From NCBI GenBank assembly GCA_963573305.1, contig OY754334.1, forward strand, positions 94,175,848-94,239,847: DNA of 64,000 bases. The letters run 5' to 3'. Under the pieces are notes generated by a model. The model did no database searches. It was not told the origin of the DNA and saw only the letters and a program-made list of their open reading frames with translations. The position numbers were made by a program, and so were the translations under genes. Below are positions 1 to 10,429 of the stretch, in pieces (position 1 is the first letter of the stretch; each line of letters begins with the position of its first letter). This stretch comes from Pyrrhosoma nymphula. Its lineage: Eukaryota > Arthropoda > Insecta > Odonata > Coenagrionidae.

Positions 1-196
1 TGAGGACAATATGTTAAATTTGGAGGGGATTCGGTAAAACAGGGAACGCTGTGATAGGGAAAGCCGGAATTTCAGGATGTGTAGGAGATATATCCTCACA
101 TCCACTACCACACCTCTTCCCGTGAGCTCTCTGCGTTTTACACGGGTGTAGGCGTGTGTGGATGCAAGTTATAAAGAAGGAAAAATCTTTACTCAC
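1..196 (-). other. Intron downstream of the eyg-type exon (partial)
   Basis: Begins at the GTGAGT donor (complement of 191-196) and runs off the left edge. No coding match or repeat was recognised in it. Confidence 0.7.
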
Positions 197-337
197 CTTC
201 CGAGATGAGTCTCTCCCTGATCTCCCAGGCGAAGATGGTGGGGTTCTCTCTCTTGTACTGCTCAATCTTGGAGACGACCGCAGGAGTGGCCACTTTCGGT
301 TTACTACCTCCGATCAGACCCGGAGGCCGCAGGGTCC
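197..337 (-). CDS. eyg: Exon of eyegone/twin-of-eyegone-type Pax gene (RED half of paired domain)
   Basis: Internal exon encoding 46 full codons plus split codons at both ends. The peptide contains GGSKPKVATP and then ENPTIFAWEIRERLISE. This is the linker and the first two helices of the C-terminal (RED) subdomain of a Pax paired domain. The combination KIEQYKRENPTIFAWEIRERL matches my memory of arthropod Eyg/Toe rather than Pax6, Pax2/5/8, Pox or Prd. Eyg and Toe are nuclear DNA-binding transcription factors acting in eye-antennal and wing-disc development, with a reduced N-terminal paired subdomain. On the minus strand the exon follows a pyrimidine tract and CAG, and ends G|GTGAGT inside the codon before the expected VC residues. 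Both flanking introns are phase 1, and 2+138+1 bases fit exactly. The next exon lies off the left edge and the preceding exon was not found. The frame is intact, so I see no sign of a pseudogene. Eyg and Toe cannot be told apart from this exon. Confidence 0.88.
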
Positions 338-470
338 CTGCTCGAGTTGGAAGAAAAAACAATAGTTAGAAACTAAAAGTCTCCATAAGTCTGTATTCAT
401 CATATCGACCTCCATTATAATTGAGTTTTCTCGAGGCAAGGTCGGGAAAACAAACCACTACTATTCTTCA
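338..470 (-). other. Start of the intron upstream of the eyg-type exon
   Basis: Contains the minus-strand acceptor: a T/C-rich tract at about 347-361 followed by CAG (complement of 338-340). The intron extends rightward for an unknown distance, at least to the next exon, which I could not find. Everything to the right may be intron or upstream flank. Confidence 0.6.
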
Positions 471-506
471 CCAACGTTTCGGAATCTACTATACTATATC
501 ATCAGG
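471..506 (-). ncRNA. Isolated hammerhead-like core, stem II decayed
   Basis: Minus strand reads CCTGATGA, then an 18-nt AT-rich spacer, then GAAACGTTGG. The catalytic-type blocks CTGANGA and GAAA are present. ACGU after GAA(A) is self-complementary and is followed by U then G. Bases 5' of CTGATGA can form a 3-bp stem I (two wobbles) with GGU. The spacer no longer folds into a clean stem II. Probably a relic of the same family as the fold-back elements. Confidence 0.4.
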
Positions 507-765
507 ACTAGGAATTTACACTGAAGGTCAAAAACAACAACGCACCTGATACATGCTAGATATATCAAAACATTTCAACATGGTTGTCATCAAAACATAT
601 CAACACGTCAATTACCTTAGAATAAAAACATTACAATCATTAAACTTCACGTTAAAAAGTTGCAATAAAATCTGTATTGGCTCAAGTCCCATAACAGCGG
701 ATGAAATCTGTTTTAATATTGGCTACCGAAAGTAAAATTGACAGAATATAAGATTTACACTTATT

Positions 766-1126
766 AAATATAACTGTTTCAGGCTGGGTATGGTGGAAGT
801 TCTCGTTATTCATAATGAATAAAAACACTTGATAATCTTCCACAGATTTATTTCTTTGGCACGACGCGTTTCACCACACTGTGGCATAATCATGTGCAGG
901 GTTCTTCGGTTTAAGTTAACCGTATACAGCTTTCCACTAAGGCTTTCGGGAGTGGGGGGGAGCCTTCCCCCTCCTCCCCCCCACTCCCTAACGCCTTGGT
1001 GGAAAGCTATATATGCTTGACCTAAACCAAAGAACCCTGAACATGATTATGCCACAGTGTGGTGAAACGCGTCGTGCCAAAGAAATAAATCTGCGGAAGA
1101 TTACCAAGTGTTTTTATGCATTATGA
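766..1126. mobile_element. Fold-back retroelement 1 with paired hammerhead-like cores
   Basis: A 361-bp insertion between 13-bp direct repeats ATTTACACTTATT at 753-765 and 1127-1139. Arms of about 150 bp (about 809-965 and 970-1126) are near-perfect reverse complements. The apex is a run of G facing a run of C. Each arm carries a hammerhead-like block: 863-900 on the minus strand and 1036-1073 on the plus strand. Both read CCTGAACA or a close form, a hairpin GCCAC/GTGGT, GAAACGCGTC. A 43-bp unpaired tail (766-808) lies on one side only and, read on the minus strand, contains CCAGCCTGAAACAG. No protein is encoded. Confidence 0.8.
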
Positions 1127-1139
1127 ATTTACACTTATT

Positions 1140-2031
1140 TATTAATTAGCTAATCATCAAAAACAGCATGAACGCATTCAACATTGGAGAACATGATGCA
1201 GAAATAAATTAAATAAATTAATGCATTTAATATTTTCCGGAGTAACTTTGTGGAACTGATTCATTTTATTAGGAACTAAAAGTAAATACTTAGTGTAAAT
1301 ATAATCGTGGAATATGTAAATACTTAGTGTATTCACTTAAAATATTTTATTCATGACCTGTGTTTACGACCGATTACTGCTGTCATTTGTTGTTTAATCT
1401 GGTGGTTAGCCCCATGATGTTGTATTGCAATGAAACGTAAATGGTAAATGAAACATTTTAGATGTTTACACTAAGTTATTCGATGTTATTAACGTAAGTA
1501 CATTAACAACGAACATCAACTAGAGTCAATAACAGTCATAGAAAAAAACGCGAAACGTTATGACAAAAAAATCTATGCACCTAACAAACAAAGAACTGTG
1601 TAAATATATTTTTTACATCTCCTCATGAATAAATTACACTTTTGGGAAAGGATTCGAAAAATTCCTCAGGTAGACTGTTCCCCTCTTTGATTGCCCTGTT
1701 TAAAAATCAAAAGTTAGCAGGGTTCATTCTTTGTAACCTCCATATACATATTTTTGTTAGGATGATAATTTTTACCTATGCAACACTGATTCTCCATTCT
1801 TTTACTTAAATCATCTCAGAATTTATCACTTTTGATCTATTTTATAATGCCTCAAATAGTAATTAAATAGTGAAGTGAGAACATTTATAACGGACCTAAG
1901 CTCAAAAACCACACCAGTTATATAGCACTACGTCAATAGTCAAACTGAGCATCGTAGACCGGAAGGCGATCGGTATCGCCGATATTTGATGTTAGTATAT
2001 CGCTTAGTTTCGTATGACTCTTAACTCGCTA
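1140..2031. other. AT-rich sequence without recognisable gene
   Basis: No coding frame, known repeat or RNA recognised. One 16-bp direct repeat (GTAAATACTTAGTGTA) sits at 1282-1297 and 1316-1331. Presumably intronic or intergenic. Confidence 0.5.
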
Positions 2032-2083
2032 CTAGGCGTATTTCGATATGTTTTGACTTCAATACATATCGAAATACGCCTAG
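2032..2083. repeat. Perfect 20-bp inverted repeat with 12-nt loop
   Basis: CTAGGCGTATTTCGATATGT at 2032-2051 is exactly complementary to 2064-2083. It lies in AT-rich DNA with extra short TATCG palindromes just upstream (1965-2005). It could form a stable hairpin. The family is unknown. Confidence 0.85.
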
Positions 2084-2935
2084 CGGATCGCCCTTAACCG
2101 CTGGATATGTCATCGCTTGTTCGATTTTGGATACATATGACTGATTCTTTAATTACATTTACTTACATGTTAACGTTCATCCCATATTTAATAAATAGCT
2201 ATCCATCTTTACTTTGAAAGTATTTACGGAAGCAATCATAACCCTGTCAGTACCAAAAGCTCCATTGCAATAGTAACATCGGCTGCAACTTCACAGGTGA
2301 AACATGCCTGGAGTCGATTTATATTTTATTTATTTCATTTTATCATTGAAATATTGTTTTAGGAAATCAAGTTTTGTTTTTGTTGTTATTGTGACGAAAA
2401 ATGAAAATTTGGAGTAAAATCAAATGTAAAATGGTTACATTAGACTGAAGATTGATAATTTTAAGAGGACGTCTCTTCAAATTATGTTTTCCGAAAGGTT
2501 ACATTTTGTTTACAAGTCGTCCTCGGCATTTCTGAAATTTTCACTGAAAACAGATAGCAAAAACTAAGAGAGAGCTAATACCTGACGGTATTGAACCCCA
2601 ACCCCTTATTGCCTGCATAGTTAACTACTTACTCTATCTTGAAATTATGTGCCTGGTAGGGTGTGTTTGAGCTATTCGAGATAATCCCGATCGAGTTTAC
2701 ACCATAAGTGTCTCACAAGTTGTTTATTGCGTCTCTAATCGCGATATTCAATGCCATCAACAATATTCCTTCGAGAAACTTTCGATAAGTATGGCAGCAT
2801 GATATATTTACGAGTGGTTTAAATATTGAACGGTTCAAGCACAATCACCCTGGAGAGGTACGGATGATCGAGTGACTCTGTTTAACTTTGACAGAAACTG
2901 AAAAAAAATAAATCAACCAGATATTCTGGTATTTA
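2084..2935. other. AT-rich sequence, nothing recognised
   Basis: No gene, RNA or repeat that I can support. Confidence 0.45.
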
Positions 2936-3270
2936 TGGATGCAGGTACCTAATCCATACCTTTTTTTACTTGCGCGGACTCCTCTCTCTAGGCTCGCTCT
3001 GGTCTTAAAGGCGACTTGCGATAGAGAGTCGGGGAAGGAAGGTTGGGCGCGTCAGAGGATTGGGTGTATCGTCCCTTGCACTTCTATCTCTTTCTTCTCT
3101 CATACATTTACGCATGCGAGCGTAGTGTCCCGTCCCCGCCTTCCGAGGCGCCGATCGTAAGAAAAGAATGGGGAGTTGCTCTCCTAAGTTATACGGGCGT
3201 GATTTCAGTCGTGTTTATCGACGGCCTTGCGACTCGTGATTTATAAATGACTCGAGAAGGCCGGCGGAGA
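2936..3270. other. CpG-rich patch, possible regulatory element
   Basis: Markedly richer in GC and CpG than the flanks, with no long coding frame and no repeat signature. It is one of about fifteen such islands in the window and the one nearest the eyg exon. Function is inferred only from composition. Confidence 0.3.
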
Positions 3271-3690
3271 TATCATTCGGAATGGAGTGTGAATTGGGGG
3301 GAAAGAGAAAATAGGGTGCTTTAATGTCTTTTTTTAATTCTTCATACGTGAGTTTATATCACCCGAAAGTGCATACCTGAGGCTGAAAGATTACGATACG
3401 ACAAATATGGTCAGGTAAACAATAGTGCGACATTGGCGGAACATTGTGGTAGCAAAATTTGGCGGAAGTCGCCAGTTTCAACTATCTCAACTTTTCCTTC
3501 ATCACGCGACATACTTCCCAGTTTCCTTGTCAAAAAAGCTACATTGTTCCTTGATGAATTACGCTTCCAAACCGTTCTCCATGTTTAAATTATTGATTAA
3601 TTGTCAATGAAAACAATAGAAAAGATCCTATTGCTTTCATTGGCAATTTGGATTAATGTTATATTTACATCTATTTCTCAATTGCTCTCT
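3271..3690. other. Unassigned AT-rich sequence
   Basis: Nothing recognised. Confidence 0.4.
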
Positions 3691-3699
3691 CTGTTGTAT

Positions 3700-4046
3700 C
3701 ACAGAAGTTATCTAGGATCCCCTGTAGCATTTGTGTGCTCTTAGGGATTACTGGGTATTCTGTGAAACGGCGTATTTGAGGGTGGGTTCCGATCACACTA
3801 GCCCTCCTCTTCAGCCGTTTGGCCCTATGCCAGCCTTGAGAAGGTGGATGGGTTGTGGGAGTATGTGGCTTGTTGATTTTTAGGTGCCCTCATGAATCAG
3901 CAATTCCAAAGATGGAGTAACAATTTGGACTTTCATATTTACATTGTGTCATTGTGGAGCTTATGCTACCTCAATGTAAAGTTTTTGTTGTAACCTAGAG
4001 TCCTATGGACTGGTCATAATAAAGTCTTTATTGTCTAATACTGATA
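3700..4046 (+). mobile_element. 3' end of a non-LTR retrotransposon (LINE)
   Basis: A GC-richer block followed by an AT-rich 3' UTR ending in CATAATAAAGTCTTTATTG. This resembles the other LINE tails in the window, which have a CCTAGA/CCTATGGAC motif close to AATAAA. No coding portion is left that I can align. The 5' boundary is uncertain. Confidence 0.45.
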
Positions 4047-4300
4047 GCAGCATTTCATGATGACTGTTACTTGGAATAATATAGCACGCTAAAGTCACAT
4101 TTTTAAACACATTCAATATTTACGGGAGTACTTTATCCTAATGTTCGGTTATTTGGGTATTGCAATGACAAAGTCATGCCTTTTATGCTCCTTTTAAATA
4201 TCTGTTAGCAGGAATGCTCGTAGAACTTACATAAACGCGATATATGTAGTTAATGTGGTGGACGAAGAAAATTTTCCGTTTTGATAATGGATTCAAGCTT

Positions 4301-4705
4301 AAGAATAAAACGTAGTCTTCAGAAACTTTGTGGTATTCCATCACAACAATTTATTACAGCGAGGAAACTTTTACAAACCACTTTAAAAAAAATAAACTCA
4401 ACCACGACCCGGGTTTCAGCGGCTAAGCGTCATCATCAGGTGAACAATAGTGTACAGCAATCCCTTATATACCTTCAGTCAGTTGGGGGTGGGGTAGTGG
4501 GTTGAGGGGGGAGAGAGTCCATTCCCGTCCTCCTCCCCCCCCCTCAACCCACTACCCCACCCCCAACTGACTGAAGATATATTTAAGGGATTGCTGTACA
4601 CTATTGTTCACCTGATGATGACGCTTAGCCGTTGAAACCCGGGTCGTGGTTGAGTTTATTTTTTTTAAAGTGGTTTGTGAAAATTTCCTCGCTGTAATAA
4701 ATTGG
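4301..4705. mobile_element. Fold-back retroelement 2 with paired hammerhead-like cores
   Basis: A 405-bp insertion flanked by perfect 13-bp direct repeats TGGATTCAAGCTT (4288-4300 and 4706-4718). Long complementary arms (about 4348-4520 and 4530-4703) meet in a G-rich/C-rich apex. Hammerhead-like blocks lie at 4406-4440 (minus) and 4611-4645 (plus): CCTGATGA, extra T, stem GACG/CGTT, GAAACCCGGGTC. ACCCGGGU is self-complementary and followed by C. The bases before CTGATGA pair with GUGG after the predicted cut (4 bp, one wobble). A one-sided tail occupies 4301-4347. No protein is encoded. Confidence 0.82.
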
Positions 4706-4719
4706 TGGATTCAAGCTTG

Positions 4720-4969
4720 TTATTGGTTATTACTTAGGGAAATACCACTGTGACTATATGAGTCAAATACTGAATTTCATCTTTTGGATTATGTTGTTTA
4801 AAAATAATTCTTTCATCGATAACAAGCAATATTTGAAAAAAATTAAGGTAGAAGTTATGCAGATTAACCGGAGAATATAATTTTGACGTAAACATTTATG
4901 TAGCCTTTGTAACAGAATGCAGCACCATTTAAATTTAATTAACAATTTTTTTTGTTTCAAATCATGCAG
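4720..4969. other. AT-rich sequence, nothing recognised
   Basis: No supported feature. Confidence 0.4.
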
Positions 4970-5165
4970 TTATTTTCAAATCACTCAAAGATTATGATGG
5001 ATAGGTGCCAATATTTTATTAACACTCATTTACCTGAGAAAAATTGCTTCTCGAAAGCAGTTTTTCACGAAAATATCATAAGATCGAAAAAATACCCTGT
5101 ATTTTTCTTCATCTTTCACCCATTCTCGCATTCAGTATCATGTAATTTCAAGTTCTTATGAATAA
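4970..5165 (+). repeat. Dispersed repeat, copy 1 (pair with 40665-40855)
   Basis: Aligns by eye along its length with 40665-40855 in the same orientation. Shared landmarks are GATGGATAGGTG near the start, AGCAGTTTTTCACGAAAAT or a close form in the middle, and CCCAT..TC..GC..TTCA near the end. No coding similarity recognised. Confidence 0.6.
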
Positions 5166-5660
5166 GAACTAAATGAAATTCAAGTAATTTTAAAAAGGAA
5201 CCGCCTTGAAATGATCAGTTAGTGAAGTACATTTTCTTTCAAAACAATAAATTCCACCATTGCAAACACAAAAAGGATGGGTAAAACGAAGTCATCCTCA
5301 AGATAGCCAGAGAAAATTTAAAAACACAATCGTTTCCTTCTTGGTGTTCTCCTCACTTTTACTTTACTTTGACAGCAATGTTGTGAGGTCATTTTGCGTA
5401 ATAAAATTGACCATATGAGTAAGTATGAACATACTGAGAATAATGTAGAAAACTAGACGAGACGGATATAAAGAAAGAAATTGGCACTGTAGACAATATC
5501 ATTGCAATTCAAACGATTATTGGTCAAGAACTTGACATTTTCATCGGACGCTATTCAAAATTAAGCAAAAAACTACTGCTGTTACTACAAGAGCAGATGT
5601 AAACTTCACCTACTATCTCGCTCATTACTCTTTAAACTCTGTACTCATTACTCTTTAAAC
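5166..5660. other. Unassigned sequence
   Basis: Contains a short direct duplication of CTCATTACTCTTTAAACT (about 5621-5661) just before the LINE fragment. Nothing else recognised. Confidence 0.4.
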
Positions 5661-5664
5661 TGTA

Positions 5665-6205
5665 AACTCTTGAACTTCTTTCGAGAAATCATTCCAGGTT
5701 GTAGGATTCAATCTCTGGAATAATCTACCATATGAAGTCAAAAATATTCGGACTTTAAAATCGTTTAAGGCAAAGGTTTATAGTTTATTGCTTACCGCCT
5801 CATTATAAATCATTTGTGATATGAACAAAAATGCATATTTATTATATTTCTTTAATTGTTTGTTCTTATCTTTATGTAACTTCAAGCTGTTCCAATAACT
5901 TCTTCTGACAATTGGTTCACCTCTGTATGATTTATCGCTATGTAACTGATAGACTGTAACGTTACTTATAGTTACAAAGATGGAACTTATTATAATTTTT
6001 TGGAATATTGTGTATGATATATTTTTCTTTTTTTGAACTTTGTATAATTGAACTCTTTTGTTGTATTCGCTTGTTGCATTGGTTTATCGCTCACAACCAG
6101 TGAGTTGATTAAATGACTCTATTATTGTTCTGTAAATTGTTTTTGTTATTAGAGGACATATGTCCTAGAGCAATAAATACATTTTCTACTTTCTACTTGG
6201 CACCG
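5665..6205 (+). mobile_element. LINE 3' end: RT C-terminus (5680-5808) and 3' UTR
   Basis: A 42-codon frame at 5680-5808 ends in a stop. It reads FQVVGFNLWNNLPYEVKNIR then TLKSFKAKVYSLL, the C-terminal signature of CR1/Jockey-type ORF2 proteins (a G..LWN.LP...R.......FK..V..LL pattern). About 400 bp of AT-rich 3' UTR follows, ending GTCCTAGAGCAATAAATAC, similar to the tail at 19080. The 5' part is missing, so this is a dead 5'-truncated insertion. Confidence 0.75.
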
Positions 6206-6379
6206 TTCGTCTATCACTTGAGAAACCCTCAGGCCCTGCCTTCGGAGGTGACTTCCCTCTGTAAACCACCGTTGATTTTCTTAGTACATGGCAATGCGTA
6301 TCAGAAGGACTCGTGCACTAACACGTATCCAAAAGCACACGAACACATGGTCTCACTTTGAGTGTAGGGACACAAAGCA

Positions 6380-6720
6380 CAGGCGCGAGAAAGAACCAAT
6401 GGACCCCGTATCTCTTTCCCCCGCTAAGAGACGTGTCCGGCGGGAGGAGCCATTAAGCTAAACTGCCCCGCGCCAATCGGCTGCTGCCGCTGGTTCGTTT
6501 CGTTGTCTCGCGACGAACAGGAGCGCCATGTCAAGCCTTGTCGCAGCAATGGAGAAGTGGGGGGATGAACGGAGTTAAGGGAGGGTTGAATCGACGCGTT
6601 CAAAACTGGTGCTTCAAAGGGGAAGGAAAGGGAGTTGAGTTGAAGAAGTGAGCTCTGTAAGGCTGCAGAAAAGATACGAGAGGGTGCGGGGAAGACAAGG
6701 GACAACGGCGACCACTTATG
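6380..6720. other. GC-rich patch with two CCAAT motifs
   Basis: GC/CpG-rich interval without repeat signature. CCAAT occurs at about 6396 and 6471. Possible regulatory element or unannotated 5' exon; no transcript evidence is visible. Confidence 0.3.
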
Positions 6721-7899
6721 ATGTCATCGCTTAGTCGCGGCATTGTTGGAATGACGGTTCTCGGAAGGCCAATGCCTAAGTAATGTGGATTTGAAAAGCG
6801 AAGGGTTTGGGAAATTATGTGAAAAGGAGGACGAGCGATGATTTCGAGATGTCTTCGCAGCTCTTTTAAATATTTTTTTTCGATGATTTAACGCGAAGAA
6901 ATTATTTAAAAAAACTCAATGTTTTTCTATTCAACATTTTTCGGGATTCACTGTTTAGTTTTGATGGAAAAGTTGTTTCGTTCACCTAAAAACCTACTGA
7001 ATACGTGGTAATGTTGATGTCACGAATCAGTGAAGAAATTCACGGAAAGGCCAGTGTCACATACTTCGCGTAGGTCAATTATCCTGCCTCGCAAATACTT
7101 CCGTATCGATTTGAAAGCTGCAAAATCCGTTTACCGTTTATTTGGAAATTAATTATTGCATCAGATATACTAGACAGGCAGTTTTGGACTCGTAAAAGAG
7201 AAATAATTACTTTTGTAAAAGAAATAAGTAAAAAACCATATGAAAATTTATCATTTTAAGGGATATCTCAATCATAAAATATTTACAGATACCTGCATTC
7301 TGTTGAATGTAGCGAGGCCCATTATTTTCTACTTAAGAGATTTAACAATGAATAAATTTTTAAAAAATTATAAAAAGTTTCAAAATCAACAAGGTGATTG
7401 TTTCATATTCTCCGGAGCACCATTTTAGCCAGTCATTAACTAATCAGGCACACGCCATGATTTTTATAAATGTTTCGTCTATACAACCACTTGGAAACCA
7501 ATTTATGCTTGACCGCTACCAGCTAGCTGCATGGCCGAGAGAAAATATAACGGAAGGCAATGGAAAACTCAGGAATGCGAATCAGGGAAAATGCTGCTGC
7601 ATAGGAATTTAGAAATGGATTCTCCTTCAAACACAATGGAAAAACCAATGAAAGGCACTTCACGAAATTTTCACACAGGGACAGAAATTTTCACCACTGG
7701 ATAGCTAGTGAACGTCTTACACCAAAGCATAAAAAAGCAGCGTTCATTGTTCGATTAACTTCCGATATCTAGATTGAAGTTTCCGTTTTTTGTTTCCTGA
7801 GAATATATACCCTGACCTCTTCACTTAGCAACGGAAAAAAATGCCTCATAGTGTTCACGAGGGAAAAACAATATCTCATTTTTTATTCCGGAGAAAATG
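6721..7899. other. AT-rich sequence, nothing recognised
   Basis: No gene or repeat supported. Confidence 0.4.
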
Positions 7900-7920
7900 C
7901 CTGAAGATGTTGAAACGCTC
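7900..7920 (+). ncRNA. Degenerate hammerhead-like relic lacking stem II
   Basis: CCTGAAGATGTTGAAACGCTC joins the two core blocks (CTGAAGA and GAAAC) with only three bases between them, so stem II is deleted. It is followed by TTAATTTATTTT, like the other copies. Cannot be functional in this form. Confidence 0.3.
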
Positions 7921-8154
7921 AGTTAATTTATTTTTTATCCGCTTCGGAAATGGTTTAAGCCTCCGCTTCGTTGGAATTCTTGTCACTACAAAATGCTGTC
8001 TATGTTAGTTTCACTGTGAAACTCGGGTCACATAAAAAGGTGAGTGTAAATCATTGTTTTCTACCCGCTTTGAATCGAATAGAGTTTGTAAAATATGTTG
8101 CAATATCAAATCGATTTCCAATCGCATATAGAAATTCAATCATCAAATTTGCCG

Positions 8155-8225
8155 ACTCTGGCTGCGGGGAGGTAGTAATACTCGTCTACTGACCCGAGAT
8201 TCTTTGGTTCGAGCCTTGCGTCGGT
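8155..8225 (+). repeat. tRNA-like SINE head
   Basis: A B-box-like GGTTCGAGCC at 8206-8215 lies about 40 bp downstream of an A-box-like TGGCTGCGGGGAGG. No intact cloverleaf or anticodon arm is convincing, so this is a SINE head or a decayed tRNA-derived sequence, not a tRNA gene. Confidence 0.4.
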
Positions 8226-8290
8226 GGACATTACATCACAAATAGTATGGATGTGTCCCTTCAAGGGGTTCTCATTTCCTAGCCTTTTTC

Positions 8291-8353
8291 TTATCCCAGG
8301 ATTCGGGGATAAGAGTGATTCTCTTCCTGATATCCCGGGAAATCCTGGGATAG
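8291..8353. repeat. Imperfect inverted repeat (about 21-bp arms)
   Basis: TATCCCAGGATTCGGGGATA on the left is complementary, with a few mismatches, to TATCCCGGGAAATCCTGGGATA on the right. The loop is about 20 nt. It follows the SINE-like head and may be part of it. Confidence 0.55.
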
Positions 8354-8569
8354 ACTTCATTCTATTTAGAATACATTATAAAATGAATTAACCCAGAGAA
8401 GAGCGGGAAAGTGATGGCAATCAGTAATTGTTGCTGTTTTTATTGTAGTCTTTCAACAAATTCCACGATATTTATATATAAACTTAAAAAATATATTTCA
8501 GTCAACATTAATTTAAAAATTTAATTCTACTAAATACGCATAGATCTCGTTTCTTCAACTACTGTCAAC

Positions 8570-8747
8570 AATAAATCAATTACTCACCACACTATTGTTT
8601 ACAGAATCGCAAAAAATACACTATGTTGTGAAGGCATTTTCTCCGTACGCCGTGGAAAAAATGATTAACGTTAACGACTTATACAAGTCAATTTGTTTAA
8701 TTATTATTAATTATTTAATTATATTATTAAATGTTTCTCAAACTACC
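8570..8747 (-). mobile_element. TTAA-element family, partial copy A
   Basis: Ends CTCAAACTACC|TTAA (TTAA 8748-8751), the same terminus as the complete copy at 20939-21724. The preceding 170 bp align by eye with that copy and with 61065-61180 (AATCAATTACTCACC..., ACAGAATCGC...). The outer end is truncated. TTAA targets are typical of piggyBac-type elements. No transposase coding is present. Confidence 0.6.
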
Positions 8748-8754
8748 TTAATTG

Positions 8755-9150
8755 CGTGCCAACGGAGTGTCGTTGTGTTCCGCTCTGTTTGTTACAGTAA
8801 TAATGATACGTGGAAAGAAGTATTTTTATCCTATCAGTTCAGCAGTGTATCTCTCTCATTTTGTCGCTTTTATCAGGCATAGAGATATAATGTGGGGTCA
8901 AAATAACATCCTCCATTTCATCCAGAAACTCGTATAGTCTGAGTTTTTCAAATAATCTAATTGTAAGCCTAGCATGCAGCCTCCCACGCGGCTAACAAAC
9001 ATCCTTCCATCCTTCGCGGCAACCGCATCATTCCATCAGCTGTGCGACACTTTTTGTTTGCTCGTAGCACTTTAAAAAAAGCGTGCGGTTTTCTTATTAT
9101 TTTTATTTATTTAGCGCATGAAATCCTCCAGTACAGGGCTCCAAATGTTG
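8755..9150 (+). repeat. Dispersed repeat, copy 1 (pair with 21730-22080)
   Basis: Aligns with 21730-22080. Landmarks include TAAGCCTAGC, CTTCCATC/CATTCCATCAGCTGT, GACACTT and CTCGTAGCA. Both copies begin a few bases after a TTAA element terminus. Function unknown. Confidence 0.6.
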
Positions 9151-9965
9151 GTAGCGTACTCGAGATTCGATCTAATCAGAGCGAAGTGGCATTTCTCTTA
9201 AATTTTTCATCCAACGATCTTCCTACCATTCGCATGAAAAATGATAGTCGTTCTGAGAAACACTTAATTTAATAAAATGATAAAACACCATGAGTACAAT
9301 TGCTCGGATTCATTTAGGATGAGATAAGGGTTTTTTTTTATACATTGCGGGATGCAGACACATGCCTTTCATTTAATTTCGGCCTGAACATGATCTTGGC
9401 ATACAAAAGAGATTTTGGAAAAACAACGATAGCCTTTTCTATCGACTTCATATTAAATACGAGTTTAAGATGATTTAAATATATTTTATATAAAAAGTAG
9501 GGTTAAGTTCCGGATTAATACTCCATATTCGTTTTGATCGTGTGTTTTCGTAGCTATTGTTGACTGCTGGAGAGGCTAGCAGAGAACTCGAAACCCTACC
9601 AAGCTATCATTTGATATTCGTTTAAATATGAGTTTACCTTGTCGTTGGACTGGGTTACCAATGACCTAACATGAATGAAACTCCTTGGACTAACGCCAAT
9701 CAGCACGAAATATGGTGTCATAGATGCTGATTAAATAGACTATTTTCCTCAGACCTGGTGGAAACCTAGTCCTCAAAATTATAAATGCAACCGATAAAGA
9801 ATATAATTTTAAGCACATCCATCCCATGCTCCCATTTATTGATGGCAACGTACGCATCCCTCACGGAAGAGAGCACTGGTTTCAATACGAAAACTCTGAG
9901 CGAACGATAGCACTCGTTTAAGCCGAGGAAACGTGCACGTATGAACACAATGAATTAAGAGGTGG
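9151..9965. other. AT-rich sequence, nothing recognised
   Basis: No supported feature. Confidence 0.4.
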
Positions 9966-10190
9966 CTGGCTTGACGAGGGAGAAGTCGATAAGTGGTGTC
10001 TAAGGAAGAGAGTAAGTGTGGGGAGATGGGGAGTGAGAGAGGGGATCATGGGTAATTTACAACCCTCGTCCGCCCCATACTACCCTCCCACCTCCCTCAT
10101 TCCCAATCAAACAGGTTCTCTCGTCCGCTGCTCACGCTTCCCCCTACCCCTCCTCTTTTTCGTCGGGAGCTACCATCTTTCTAACTTTTT

Positions 10191-10322
10191 CTCCCCTGGG
10201 AGCTATCCTATTCTCCACTGGGAGCTATCCTCTTCTACACTGGAAGGTATCTTTGTCTCCACTCGGAGCTATCTTTTTCTCCACTCGGAGCTATCTTTTT
10301 CTCCACTGGGATCTATCTATTT
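10191..10322 (+). repeat. 22-bp minisatellite, six units
   Basis: Six head-to-tail units of consensus CTCCACTSGGAGCTATCTTTTT (22 bp each). Units 4 and 5 are identical. A related half unit precedes them. The apparent 133-codon open frame over this array is a by-product: 22 is not a multiple of 3, so each unit is read in a different frame. Confidence 0.9.
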
Positions 10323-10429
10323 CTCCTCACCGGAGAAAGCAAACCTCTTTTTCCACGCTATTTCCCCCTCAATCCCCACCCTCCACTCGAACCAAACCTT
10401 CTTCGTTCCACTGATTTGAGAGCACTTAA

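Noticed and set aside
10018..10419. A 133-codon open frame on the plus strand
   Set aside because: Most of it lies over the 22-bp minisatellite, whose unit is not a multiple of three, and the peptide has no conserved pattern.
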